In this document: in pieces, positions 1 through 12,208 of the stretch | Position numbering within the stretch: position 1 is the first letter of the stretch | How the letters are laid out: each line of letters opens with the position of its first letter | Assembly (NCBI RefSeq): GCF_043641665.1 | Contig: NC_092183.1 | Location: 5,481,501-5,545,500 of the forward strand | DNA: 64,000 nt | From: Enoplosus armatus | Lineage: Eukaryota; Chordata; Actinopteri; Centrarchiformes; Enoplosidae | Reading direction: 5' to 3' | Notes under the pieces: model-generated | Told to the model about the DNA's origin: nothing | The model's database searches: none | What the model saw: the letters and a program-made list of their open reading frames with translations, nothing else | Program-made: the position numbers and the translations under genes

Positions 1-1444
1 ACAGACATGAAAGCGGTGACTCTCTGCAAGAAAGTAAATAAGCATATTCCCCAGAAAGTCAAACTATTCCTTTAACTCTAAATGATGTATGCAGAGTTTA
101 ATTTAATCCAGCATTGTTTAGGTCTTGTCGGGAAAGTTTATCTCAAGACATGTTTTGTATTTTTTAGATCTTAAAATAGTTTTGCAGACCAAAACACCAG
201 CAACAGATACAATCAAACAACACGGCACACCTCCAGTGCATTTCTTTCTTTCTTTCTTTGTTCTCTTTTCCTTCCTTTCGGTCTCACTCTGTCGTAGTTG
301 CATGAGAAGTAGTGTTTAATTCCATTGTGTACTCGTGTGTGAAATTAGACCTCATGACAGCGCAGCACATTTGCACTATGCTAACACCCTGAAAGAGGAA
401 AACATCTCTCCTCTCCAAGTTAACTCCTCTGTAGTGTGAAAAAGCAAGTCCATTAGGTCACCACAAGAGGGCAGTAACACCCACGTGAACACTTTCTGGC
501 AGTTTGGCGGGTAAAATGTACTTCCAAATCCTAGCCACAGACAATTATGTTTCCAACAAAAATAAACCAATCCTGCCTGGAATGCTGAAGCAAAACCATC
601 TTCCTGTCTCTATCTTTTCCAGACACAGAGCTCTGCAGCTCAGAGTCCCGCGCTCTGCATGTACTGTTTGAGATTATGTGTCAAATGGCAGTAAAACAGT
701 CCCCTTTTTTAACAGGGTTTCCTCCCCTTGGCAGCCATCGTAAATTCACAGGCTGGAGGTTTCTGCATCTTTGTGTTTTGAAGTTCCAGTCTTGTTTCTC
801 ACAATGTAAGAAAGAACTAGTTGATTTAACGAAAGAAAGAGTTGATGAGAGAGGGGAGAAAACACAATGCGCGGTGGGGGTGGGGTGGTCTCGCTGTGGC
901 CGACTCCTCAGTCTATATGTGTGGATGCATACCATATGTGTTCACAATCAGCATGTTTCTCCTTACATCACGTGGTGCGTGCCAAAAAGGGGATGCTGTT
1001 ATTATTAATCTGCTGACAAAGGGGAAAACACAACCATTTATAACCCGTGGGTTATGGAACAGAGAAGTAGATGATGAAAACATTTACAAAATTCGTACTG
1101 AGCAACTTTTTCCAGTAGGAGTTTAGCAGATTTGCAACACTTGCAGCTGGCAAAAGATCAAAAGCTAAAAACACCTCACTGTAATCCTGCCTCCCTCAGA
1201 GAGCTTGTTATAAAGACACACACACTTCCTGTTTCTCCAAAGCACCGGATGCTGCCTGCCAGCCAGCGGGACATTAGAGTGTGTGTCTGCTCTCTTATGA
1301 CGGGCACATTCATAGTTAGTGTGTTTGTGAGAAATATTTGGCTCTAGTGTTTCTCTGTGCTTCAGTGCGGACATGTGTTTGTATGTTTAAGGATGACCAA
1401 GGGAGATGAATAAAAATATGAGTTTGAGCATAAACAGTTATCTG

Positions 1445-1488
<44 letters not shown>

Positions 1489-2290
1489 TGTGTGTGTTTG
1501 TGTGTGTGCTTATCTGTCTGGAGCCTCGGGGCAACTGGGGGGGAAGCCTGCTGCCTGTCTGCCTGCTGCGCTCCAGTCTGCTCATAAAGAAGAGTGGTAG
1601 TGTTGAAAGCAGTGTGGAGGGCTTCATTCAATAACAATACAATGCTAATGAGTGTTATCTACTGTATACTTACAGTGAGTAGACATAACCTCGTGGAAGT
1701 TCAGGTTCATGGTGCAAAACATTATTTCCTCTACTTGGAAAATTATATTGTCCAATACAATACATAAAATGACATCTCTAAGATAAAACGTTTATCTGTA
1801 AATTGTTATTCTGCAGCATTTGTTTGTCATGATGCGTGACTCTCTGTAAAAAAAAAAAAGCAATAACTTATAGATTGAATTAAAACTAATCAGTAAATGA
1901 GGCAATAAAAAAACGGGAATGGAGTAAGATGTCTATGCGTGACAGTAACTGTAAGCAAATTTACAGCTCATGGAGTGAACGAGAACGTCACTGAGTTTGA
2001 TTTAGCTTGTGGTTGGCTTGAACCTACAACCTAAAATAAGTGGCTCCAATTTTCCCCACGCAGGGAGGCCGCAGAAGGCTGTGAGACCCTGCTGGCCTTG
2101 GCAGAGAATCTGTGTTGTGCAGGCATGGATGGATGATGAGGATGGTTTGCTGCCAGTGACCTCGTTTGCAGTGTTTTTGTTATGTTGATGGTGAAGGTGA
2201 GAGAAGGCTGCTGCTTTTTTACTCAGATTACAGCCTATTTAGCCAGTTGTGGTACAGTTTTTGATACACTATTTGACATCTCTTCTTAGT
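1..2290. other. non-coding, no gene seen
   Basis: Short frames here have no exon-like splice borders or family resemblance. The stretch contains a (TG)n microsatellite and is otherwise unremarkable AT-rich DNA. Confidence 0.6.
1443..1509. repeat. (TG)n microsatellite
   Basis: A run of about 33 TG units interrupted by one CG and two TTT interruptions. It produces the long Cys-Val and Thr-His false frames. Confidence 0.97.
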
Positions 2291-2675
2291 CGTGGAGAGT
2301 AACTGGTACACAACTGAAGTATGATTCTGAGGTACCTGTACTTTGAGTATTTGCCGCTTTATAATTCTACCATACTTCATTAAGTGAACCTGTATTGTAT
2401 TTTGTCTCCACTACATGTATTTGACCGCTGTAGTAATTAATTACTTTGCAGATTAAGATTTTACAAACAGAAAATTGTGATAATGTTGTGATGAATTATT
2501 ATAGAACCACCCAACAGAATATAAAGTAGGCGATAGTTAAAATTAGCCCTTCCTCAACCAGCTACTACAATAATGGGGACTTTCAATACATTTTGTAGAT
2601 AATACTCCTGTCCTCAAGTAAAACTGTTGATTGCAGGATAGAGACTTTTTACACTGTGGTATTACTTTTACTTAC
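2291..2675 (+). repeat. teleost interspersed repeat, family A, copy 1
   Basis: The copy begins near GTGGAGAGTAACTGGTACA, passes through GAGGTACCTGTACTTTGAG and ends with ACACTGTGGTATTACTTTT. I recognise it as the abundant non-autonomous fish repeat rich in AAGTAC/GTACTT words. Copies in the opposite orientation lie at 28007-28460 and 29470-29955. Confidence 0.7.
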
Positions 2676-4072
2676 AGGAACAGTCCCACATTTTGGGAAA
2701 TTATAGCTAAAACAGTGATTGTGATAAACTACTTTCTACTTTTGATTGAAATAACGCTGAAGTGGCTCAGCTTGCACCAAGATCATTTAACTCTTGAACA
2801 CTTGGGCACTTGGCATGCGAGTGGTCCTATGTAGGCCTCAGGATGCTTTTCATGAAGAAAGTATTTTGATGCAATTTGCATTCACATGGCTGAAGGAATA
2901 AAGCTCCTACATTGTTGTTTTAAACAGCATCTGGCTCATTATAAAGGATGATTAAAAACTGGCTGCATTAGCAATGATAATGACCACTTCTGAAAAGACA
3001 AAAAAAACTCCACTGACATAAAATGCTAATGAGAAGAACTCAAATTACTAGCAACAGTGTCTGACTGACAAATTCTCTGTCAAACATAGGATTTCATTGA
3101 TTATCACTCCTAATTTTTGGGATGTATTCATTAAAAAAGTATATTTGTAAGTAAGTTTTGACAACACTTGGACATTGATGAATGATGTGAAGAAATCGCT
3201 TGTGCAATTTTTTGCGTGGCCTGTTGACCGTTGAGTGTCACTTAAGTGTCCTAGATTCCAGTTTTCACGTATTTAAATGGGGAACAGGGTAAGGTGGTAG
3301 ATGGGCCTGGTAGTGACATCAAGGCGGATGTGAAGGTTTGGTGTAGAGGTGGGAAGGAGGCGAGGGCGGCGGAGGGATTTGCGCTGATGGGTGTCCAGTT
3401 GCTGGCCACATCAGAGGAGCCAGGGGGCAAGCAGACAGCAACCGCTGCTCCCCTCCCTCTAATCTGTGCCTGGGTAATCAGAAACACATGGCTCCCCATA
3501 ATGGCTCCAGTGTTGTCCTGTGAAGTAGAACAGGGCTGTGAGGGTTGCGTACACACCAGCACACAGCCACGGTGACGGTAAAATATACAGCAAACACTTC
3601 CCTTCACATGCCAGTGCACTGCGACCACATATAGTAAATATATCCTGGCATCCACATGCAAGTATGTCTGTCTTTCTTAAGCTGTTATCAAAAAGTGTCT
3701 GACGAAATAGGCCGTGGATAAGAAGAGTGTGAATAATCCTGACCTGGCCTCTGAATCATAAAGACGTGATAAAGCAAATCTGATGTGGTTTGAAGATCGG
3801 GGAAATGTTCCTGCAGGCTAAAGGCGAGTAGCTCTGCTTCGACATGTGTTTCTGTGACTGGTTTTGGCAAAAGATTTGGAGTGAAAGTTTACGTCTCGAA
3901 CAACAAAGCTGTTGTAAGCTACAGTTCGTCGATCGCAGACAGGACTGATTGTCGGGACAGTTGGGGTTCAGTGCATAAAAACATAAGCCATCCGCTTATT
4001 TTCCTTGGGTTTGGGCAGACACATTCGGTCTTGTGATCATTTTCTGTCCCAATATCTGGAATAAGGCAGCAG

Positions 4073-4134
<62 letters not shown>

Positions 4135-5880
4135 GGTTGGAATGAGTGAGAAGCAGAAAAGGGAAAAAAAGCCTATGGAATTATGTGAAAGCTGAAACCT
4201 CAAGCCACATTATGAAGTCTGAAGTCCCATTTTACTGCACAGATAGCGGATGGACGGGTGTGTGAGGGAATAAAGGATAGGGGGAGGAGGAGAGGGAGGA
4301 AGGAGTGAATGAGGGAGAAGGAAAATAGGCTACAGAGAAAAAACATGAGAGAAAGAGAGAGGGTTTAAAAGAAAGAGGAAGAAGAAAGAAAAAGAAAGAA
4401 AGGAAAAGACAGAGAGAGCATCTGACTGATCTGTTTTCTATTAGCCATCCAAGTCCTCTCCCCTGATACACTCGTTCCATAGAATTATGCTGACAAAGGG
4501 GGAAAAATCCAGGGCAATTTGAAGTCCCAGACACAGACAACTGTTTGCACACCCATCCATGTGGAAGAAAAGAAAAAAAAAAAGAGAAAGAAAAATCTCC
4601 ATCTGGATTGAGACAGAAACTGTAGCTTAATTACATTTCTGGCTATTCATTTGTATTTCTACATTTGCAGACATTTACTAGTCAAGATGAAAACTGTGTC
4701 TATGTTCTAATACTGCGGGAATAAAGTCTGGCATGAGTGGTGTGAGGTGTCACAGATGCAGCAAAGTGGGTTGAACTACAGTAAACAGTGGTTTTCAGTC
4801 TCATACATTTGTGACTTTAAGCACAATACTGATATGTTTATCCATCTCAAACTGAGACTCCTTCAGTTTCAGCTCTTTTGACCTACTTTCAGCACGTCAC
4901 CGGCTTGTCTGAGCATCTATTTGGGAGGTCGGCTTGTTGTGTGGTTGCTCTTAATTTGTGCATTAAGAGCGGTCTTATTTCGCTCAGTGCCACTGAGAGG
5001 GAGTTACGGGGTCTATTATAATGGCAGTCTTAAATCGCAGAGTGAGTATATGTCACTGGAAATCTATAAACACACATTTGATGCTGGCTCTGTTTCTCCT
5101 CCCCATTCTGGTTGCGCGCTGACCTCAGTTCTCAGTGGTTTTGGCTCAAGAAAAGCACCAGCTCCATTTCCAGTAAATGTCATTTCATAGTTACTGCATT
5201 TCCACAGGGCTGAGAAACAACATTTAACGTGTAAGGAGGACTGCAATTAGACAGTGTTTCTCGCAGACAGCTCGTCGACGGGGATAAGAGACGAAAACAG
5301 CATTTTCAAATCTCCTCTGGCTGTATCTGATGCAATGAATCAGCCAGGGAAATGACTGCATTTTAGGAAATCATGCTGCAACAGACACACATTTCTGTCA
5401 GACAGTGAAACAGTCGGCGGTTTGAGCGCTAGAACAAAAAAGCTACTTTTCAATTGTAAACGTCAAAACCTCAGACTCTTTGTTACATTGAGTTTTTCAA
5501 GAAATAACTTGTGCTAAGCTCATGAACACTGCAAGCATTTCAACAATAGGTTTTCAAAACAAATGAAGGGATTTGCACAGTAAATGGCTTTTTATGACCA
5601 CATGAAATCTTTGCCTCTTGAGCATATCTATGCATGCATGCTAACAGAAGTTGCTTTCCACTGAATGCCGCTGGATTTCAACTCAAATGGAGTAAAGCTT
5701 AATCCATTATCCTGAACTTACATGGGCACAGAAAAAACTGCTCTTGACTGAGTCCATGGTAGAATTAATATTTTCAACCCCTTTCAAGTGTAACTCGACT
5801 CCACTTTCTTTCTGCTTTGCATTGCAGAAAATATTTGTCTTTTTCCCCCTCACTCATAAATTTCTTTCTTCCTCTCCTTG
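2676..5880. other. non-coding, no gene seen
   Basis: AT-rich DNA with a 60-bp CT tract and a purine-rich stretch at 4260-4430. No exon-like frame is supported. Confidence 0.55.
4074..4133. repeat. (CT)n microsatellite
   Basis: About 29 uninterrupted TC units form a pure pyrimidine tract, directly followed by TCCAGG. Confidence 0.98.
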
Positions 5881-5923
5881 CAGGGACTGAAATGGCTACC
5901 AGATGTGGTTCCAATCTGTTCCC

Positions 5924-5937
5924 GTTGCCATGGAAAC
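5924..5937. promoter_or_regulatory. candidate RFX X-box
   Basis: GTTGCCATGGAAAC matches the palindromic RFX consensus GTTGCCATGGCAAC with one mismatch. It sits in a stretch (about 5860-6080) of less repetitive sequence. Function is not shown. Confidence 0.45.
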
Positions 5938-6899
5938 ACAGGGACTGGAATAGGTTTTCTGAGTCCAGGGCTTTTTTGGCTGACTCATAGGGCCTGAGTT
6001 TTAAAGCCTCACTGTTTCTATAGACTTGGCATACTGAGGGCGTCCCAGCTCCAAGTCATGTTTAGACTGGCAGCCGCCATGTCATTGAACCCCCTTCCCA
6101 CACTCCTAACCCTGACTTTTTGACCAAGCTTTGCGTTATCCTGTATAGTCGCTCCTTTGTGTTCATTTGTGTTGCAGCGCCAACGCGAATTTATGTTTCA
6201 CACATCAACCTTCAATACCAAGTCAATAAAATACGGCAATACAAAATATTACTCTAAGCTAACTGCAGAGGGGACATGAAAAGGCCAAGTTCCATAATCA
6301 TGCACAGGCCTCTCCAATTTATGTCCATTCAAAAGCAGCAGGCACAGAAATCCATCACAAGTCGTACACATGCTCAATCAACACAGTTTATCCTGAAATG
6401 CTGCTCAGTGGTGACACACAATGCACATCTCTAAGCTGTGACTTTCCCACAACATGTCAAGGATGAAAAGCCAGAGAACATGTGTTGGTATGCTCAGCTG
6501 AGAATCTTCTCCATGTGTGAGTTGAGGATGGGCAGATGGAGGCAGTCGTGTCAACATTCCTCTCCGTCCTGGCAATGAATCAGACTTCAAGCCGTTGTCA
6601 CATGAAAAATGGGATGATTTGGGGGGCACCAGTGTATAGATTCCAATATGGGGTTTGGCGGACAGTCTGTAAAGGAAGTTAAAAGGAAGATTGATTTGGA
6701 GACAAATCAAGGTTGTGGTAGTTGAGTCAGACTTAAGACCAGGTCCAAAACAGGGCCAAAAAATTAAAGCTAAACCAGATCAAGTTCTGACCTCTTAAGA
6801 CTAAGACCAAATAAGTCTATAGCCAGTCTAGCCACTCTGTAGACCGTACACAGTGGTTACTTGAGCTAAATAAATGCCTGATTTTAATCAGGCATAATG

Positions 6900-7460
6900 T
6901 TTACCATATTCACCCTCTTAGTTTAGCGTGCTAGCATGCTAACACTTTCTAATTAGCACTGAACAACAGCATACAGATGAGGCTGATGGGAACGTCATTA
7001 GTTTTGGTATCATTAATTAGGTATTTTGACATAAACCAAAGTATTGTACAAATTACAGTTTTGACCTGATGATTGCACTATATGAAAAGTTGAGGGATCA
7101 ACAAAGTTATAACAATTCAGCCTGTGGGGAGCATGGATTTCTAAAGCAAATTTTGTGGCAATCCATTTAATAGTTGTTGAGACATTTCACTCAAGGTGGC
7201 CCAAGAAGAAAAGTCAGGGATCACAAAAGTCATAAGGACCATGAATGTCTGTTTTGTGCCAATCCATCCCATAGTTGTTCATCTATTTCAATAAAGTCAA
7301 GCTCATTGTGGTGCTAGGCGGTTCAGACAGAGATTCATCCTCTGTCTGTACAACATTCATTGCAGTCCATCCAATAGTTGTTGAGATAATTCAGTCTTGA
7401 CCAAAGTGGTGGACCGAACGGCATTGCCATCCCTAGAGCCTTGCTGCTAGCTGGCTAAGA
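6900..7460. repeat. teleost interspersed repeat, family B, copy 1
   Basis: Key words are GCTAGCATGCTAACA at the start, GGCAATCCATTTAATAGTTG in the middle, and GTGGACCGA then CCATCCCTAGAGCC near the end. The same words in the same order occur at 23005-23435. Confidence 0.75.
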
Positions 7461-8354
7461 AGGCAACAAACAGTATGTCTTTCAAAATGTGGAAATTGTA
7501 GATTTCATTGTTTGATCTGCTCTAGAAAATTAGGAAAGGCAGTCCATGTTGAGCAAACCTTTCGATAGTTTTTATCTTTTTTGAATGGTCTATGAAGGTC
7601 GGATCGACAGCAATTTGTTGTCAACATCAAGACAAGGCTTAATCAAAATAAGTAAGTCCCCCATGAGTCCAATTGTGGATTGTAAATCGGCTCTGAAAAA
7701 CACGCATGCATGGATTACACACATGTACATAGTAAGTAGAACACCATGTCAAAAGTGTAGAATCCAAAACAAAGCTGCTTTGCCTTCTGGTTCCAATTAC
7801 CCATCACAAGACCTATCCATCCATCCTTATATCCATCCATTCAATGGCCTCCATTGCCTTGTGGCCCAGCCCTGCTATATGCCTCTTCTCTCCCCGCCAA
7901 AAGAGGACACATATGCAGCGCGTGATTAACTCCTTAGCACAGAGTTTCCACTGTTTTTCCCCCATGAATGGAGCTCTTGTCCCCCCATCCTGAAGGAGCC
8001 AAATGAACAGTTCCCTGGTTCCCCCGGGCTCTTTGAAGAGCCGCTGTGACCAAACGACTCTGGAGGACTCCTGCCTCGTCCCGGCAGCCCAGTAGCCCAG
8101 AGTCACAGGAAAGGGTCAAATATCAATGAGCATTTGAATTAATCTGTTTGAAGAATACAATAAGAGATTTATGCCGTATATTACCCAAGACATCCCTTTG
8201 ACCTTATTGTTGTTCTAGTTGGAATAAGACACTGGGAGAAGATGCCAAGGAGAGGTCATGCCCTCATGAGGATAAATAGGGTTTTAGTGACTTAGAATAT
8301 GATGACTGTGGTTGTAAATCCATTAAATGAGGACTGATTTTTAAGTTCTGGTTT
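7461..8354. other. non-coding, no gene seen
   Basis: No exon is supported. The DNA is moderately GC-richer around 7930-8110, where open frames exist on both strands but none has recognisable domains. Confidence 0.5.
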
Positions 8355-10970
8355 GACTAGAGCTACATGTATTGCTTTTTTATTCCAAAGAAGTAAATGA
8401 GGAAACACCAATTTAATGACCATACAAAAATGGAAATCAAAGTTGCTAAAAACAAACCACAAAAGACAAAATATACCTTACAGTTGGTAACGTTTTTGCA
8501 GCTTTTCAGGCCCTTCTTTACAAAAATGCACTGTAAGCCTATAAAAACAGGCAAGGGCCAGTCAGATAAAAATTGCCACTTCATAATTACACAATGTTAT
8601 GGTTTTAAGTATATGCAATTGTTTCAACAGTGGTATCATAGTAGTATTGTACAATCCTTTCTGTATGAGTTATTCTTTTTATGGGAGGCAATAATAACAA
8701 CCGGAGGGAACAAGAAGGTTACAGATTTCCTGTGCTATTAATGCCATATAATTACACTCTGCGTCATGCAGTTAAGTGTTACACAAACAATAACATCAAC
8801 AGAGAACAATTACAAAGCCAATGTAAACTTTACAGGAGGAAAGTACTTATACTGTAGGTTTGCTTCAGAGCCAAAAATAAGCAACATACCAAAAAAAAGC
8901 AAATACAACATGAAAGCCAGTTCATTGACACCAAGGAAAACAGAAGAACTAAAAAGGTCATATAAGCACAGCTTACAAAGATAATAAAAAGTACACAATG
9001 TATACAAGTAGAAAATGTTGAAAAAATAACCGAAGAAATGTGTTGTACCTTGATAAAAACACATAAAACCAAGACAATTTTTCAGATTAGCTGTGAATGT
9101 TAAATATTCTTCAGCCCAAAACTTGCAGCATACATACCTATCGTCCATTGTACAAAGCTGTGATGAGACAATGTTTTGAGTGCTACTTTCAAAAAAGCTG
9201 TCCAACAATAACTGAAATAAAAAGCTTTTTCCTCTTGACAAACTGAATTAGTCCGGTTTAAGTATCCCACCCCACCACCCTGTTTGGATTACTCATTTTA
9301 GGATCAACACTTGAAAAAAAAGTTGAGCAACAACATTTGGGCAAACATAGCTTGTTTTGCTTAAACTGATCCACAGTTGAGGCACATTTTAACACTTGAG
9401 GCACGGTACCATTTAGCCTTACATCCTCACCCTAAAACACTGACATTAAAGCACCCTATTACTTCAGCATGAATCTTCTAGCTTAGGATAATATGATCAT
9501 TAAGGGACAAAACATCTTTACAAGTTTTTTTTCACAATACCCCGATGGCATAAACAAATTAATGTGATGGAATAGTGACCTAGTTTCTCAACTAAACTGA
9601 AAGAGCAAATAAAGACACATGGCAGTGTGCTTCTGTAGTCTGATCTGAAGCGAATGCTTCTAATACTGTAGCCATTACTTAAACAAAACTACCTATTGTA
9701 TCTGATTTACATGGAGGAAATTGCAGTATGTTTTCTTAAATACAGCATAGGGAAACTGCAGATGTTGCTGTATTACTGAGAAAGTAAGTGAGTTTAAAGT
9801 GATTTATAAGCATGACATAAAGTGAGGACATAGGATAGCTTGGGATTTCATTTTTGGTTTAGTGGTTTAGCTGACTGAATAAAACGTACAGTAAGGGCAC
9901 ATTCTGGTGATTTGGTGTTAGCAGAAGTTTGAAAGAGGTTTAAAACAGCCCTTTTCGCAGAAAGATCAAAGAGCCTGTTTGGGTTTGAACAAACCGTGTC
10001 TGACAGAGTTGGACAAAAGAGAGCTAAGACTTTAAATCCAAAAATGTAAAATTTCTGTAGGGAAGAGCCTTGAAACCAAAGCTAAAGCTCAGTGAGGTGA
10101 CTCACAGGAACAGAAGACAATTAAGTCCTAAATGCAGCATAACTTGTGGACTTTGGTGCGTCGAATTTAGTTGATTGAAGAGAAGCATTCCTAATAACAT
10201 GGTACATCAACCTGGAAGTTGCTCTTGTAGCAAGATAGAGTAAGAAAATAAAAAGGTGATTTCTTTGCTGAGGACAAAGTCCTCCAACAAATCACACTGA
10301 AAAAGTGTTGCTCTTAATTGCCAAGACCCTCATCTGCAATAACCAGCCCAATAGCCTTGACATCAAGAGTGAGGATTATAATTTAGGGTGACTTAAGGTA
10401 GAACTGTATTTGTGCATGTTGGTCCTTTGAAATGAGAAAAAACTAAAAAAATAGCTTGCAATCCTCAGAGGATCTAATTTTCTTGTTATTTTCAGTACCT
10501 TTTGTACCTGTGGAGAGCATACATAAAAATAGCTATTTTTCCTGATACCTGCATTGCAAATTACAGTTATGCAACCTCAAAAGCAATCCATATATAAATA
10601 TAGTGGTGGACATACTGCAGAGGAATAGAGATGAATTAACTATGGATTATGTCTGCGTACCACTGTTCTCAATGTCCGGCTTAGCCACAGAATGTGGTGT
10701 GAGTTGATACATAGCTGTTACACGAAAAAGGATGAAATGAAATACAATGGTGTATAGAGGTCATTATAATACAACTCACCAATACGACTCAACTGCGCCC
10801 TCGATTTAAAAGCCTTTCTCACTCTTGACTGGTCCTGGAGTCACAGCATACTCACACAGAAAAATGTTAAAATTCCTTGATTGAAAAACTATGTGGTTCA
10901 CCTTCCAACAAATCCATTTTAGTCTCTTTGAAATCCATCACAAACGTTGGCCATTTGTCTTTAAAAACAC
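8355..10970 (-). other. scarf2: putative 3' UTR of scarf2
   Basis: No coding frame with family resemblance follows the stop. Scanning the transcript strand, the first canonical AATAAA I find is at 8379-8384, with an ATTAAA near 8412-8417. The UTR could therefore be about 2.6 kb. Its extent is inferred only from these signals. Confidence 0.35.
8379..8384 (-). terminator. candidate scarf2 poly(A) signal AATAAA
   Basis: The hexamer AATAAA lies on the minus strand about 2.6 kb downstream of the scarf2 stop. It is the first canonical hexamer found there by eye. Transcript data would be needed to prove use. Confidence 0.35.
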
Positions 10971-12208
10971 TTATTTCACTACCTGTGGTGGCATAATGGC
11001 TGTCTTTGGCTGGGGTGTTTTACTTTCCGATGTATCCAAAGCACCCTCTTTGCCTTTCTTCCTGGGTGGCTTTTTAATGGGAGTCTTCTTTGGCGTAGGA
11101 TCCAACCTTGGGTCCCCTGCCCTTGAGCCGTTCAAGTCCTGCTTCTCCGGGCTCTTGGCTTCAGGGGTCCCGAGGTCGGGGGTGACGGGTGCCACCATCT
11201 TCTGGAGGGAGCTCGAGGTGGGCAGCAGGGGCTTGGTGGATCCCTGCTGGTTCAATCCACTAGAGGGGGTCCTCTTGGCTTTCTGTGGAGGCGTTGGCTT
11301 CTCCCGGTTTCCCTTGGGTGTGGAGAGACCATTGGTCTTCGTCAGACCTGTCCCCTCGTTCCTATTGATGCTTTGGGTTTTCTCCTTGAGCTGAGCAGCC
11401 AGGAGTGTGGCAGCCTCAGAGTTCATATGAGGGTGGATGACCTTTGGGCTCTTGGGTGGCTCCTTGGGGGTCTCCTTTGGACTGTCAGCACTCTTCTTCT
11501 CAGATGAGGAGCTGTGGAAGTTACTTATCTTCTTGAGGGCATTCTGAACCACACCGTTGATGTGCTCCATATGACTAGGACTGCTGTGCTCGTCCCCAGA
11601 CTTCTTACCTCGCAGAGGTTTGTGTTTGTTGGGGGAGCCGTTGACGTCCGCCTCCTTTGCCTCCTGTTTCTTCTGTTGCTCGCGGTTCTTCTCCTTCATT
11701 TTCTGCCGCTCCTCGCTCTTGGCTGAGCCATCGCTTGAGCTCCTCTTTTTCTCCTTTGGCACTGCAAGTGCCTTCATTCCCCCATGCCCCTGCTGCTCTG
11801 GCTGGGGAGACCCTGTGGTATTTCCATGTATCCACGATACTTTAGGCTTAGTGGATGGGTCTGGTGGGCGAGGTTTGGGCTTGCCAGGGGAAGGTGGTGG
11901 TTTTCCATTGCGCTTCGCCTCTGGTGTAGGAGTGCCATCTCCATCCTTGCCGCTGCCATTGTCCTCCTTGGACTGCTTGGAGAGGCGGGCGATGCGGGCG
12001 TAGAGGGCCGCGGTAGTGGACTCAGAGCCACTGGTGGAGCCTTCACTGTCAGAGGATTTGAGCAGAGGCTGCTCGCTTCCTTCTGGTTTAGTGACACTAG
12101 TGTCTTTTAGGGAGGTGTACTCCCCTGCATCCTCCTCATTAGGGACAGCTTCTGGCCTCTCTGTAACCGGGCTGGGGCTGCCCTTCTCTTTGCTTTCGTT
12201 CACAGATT
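10971..12208 (-). CDS. scarf2: scarf2 coding exon 11: Ser/Pro/Lys-rich C-terminal tail
   Basis: The exon runs from ESVNESKEKG to a TAA stop at 10971-10973 after MPPQVVK. The 412-residue tail is low complexity, with Ser runs, SP/TP sites and basic patches, and is probably disordered. It includes the ALYARIARLSKQ segment and a PxxP-rich region. The opposite-strand reading frames over this exon are shadows of its biased composition. Confidence 0.94.

Noticed and set aside
8810..9241. 143-codon minus-strand frame downstream of scarf2
   Set aside because: Its AT-rich sequence gives random hydrophobic residues with no family motif. It lies in the putative scarf2 3' UTR.
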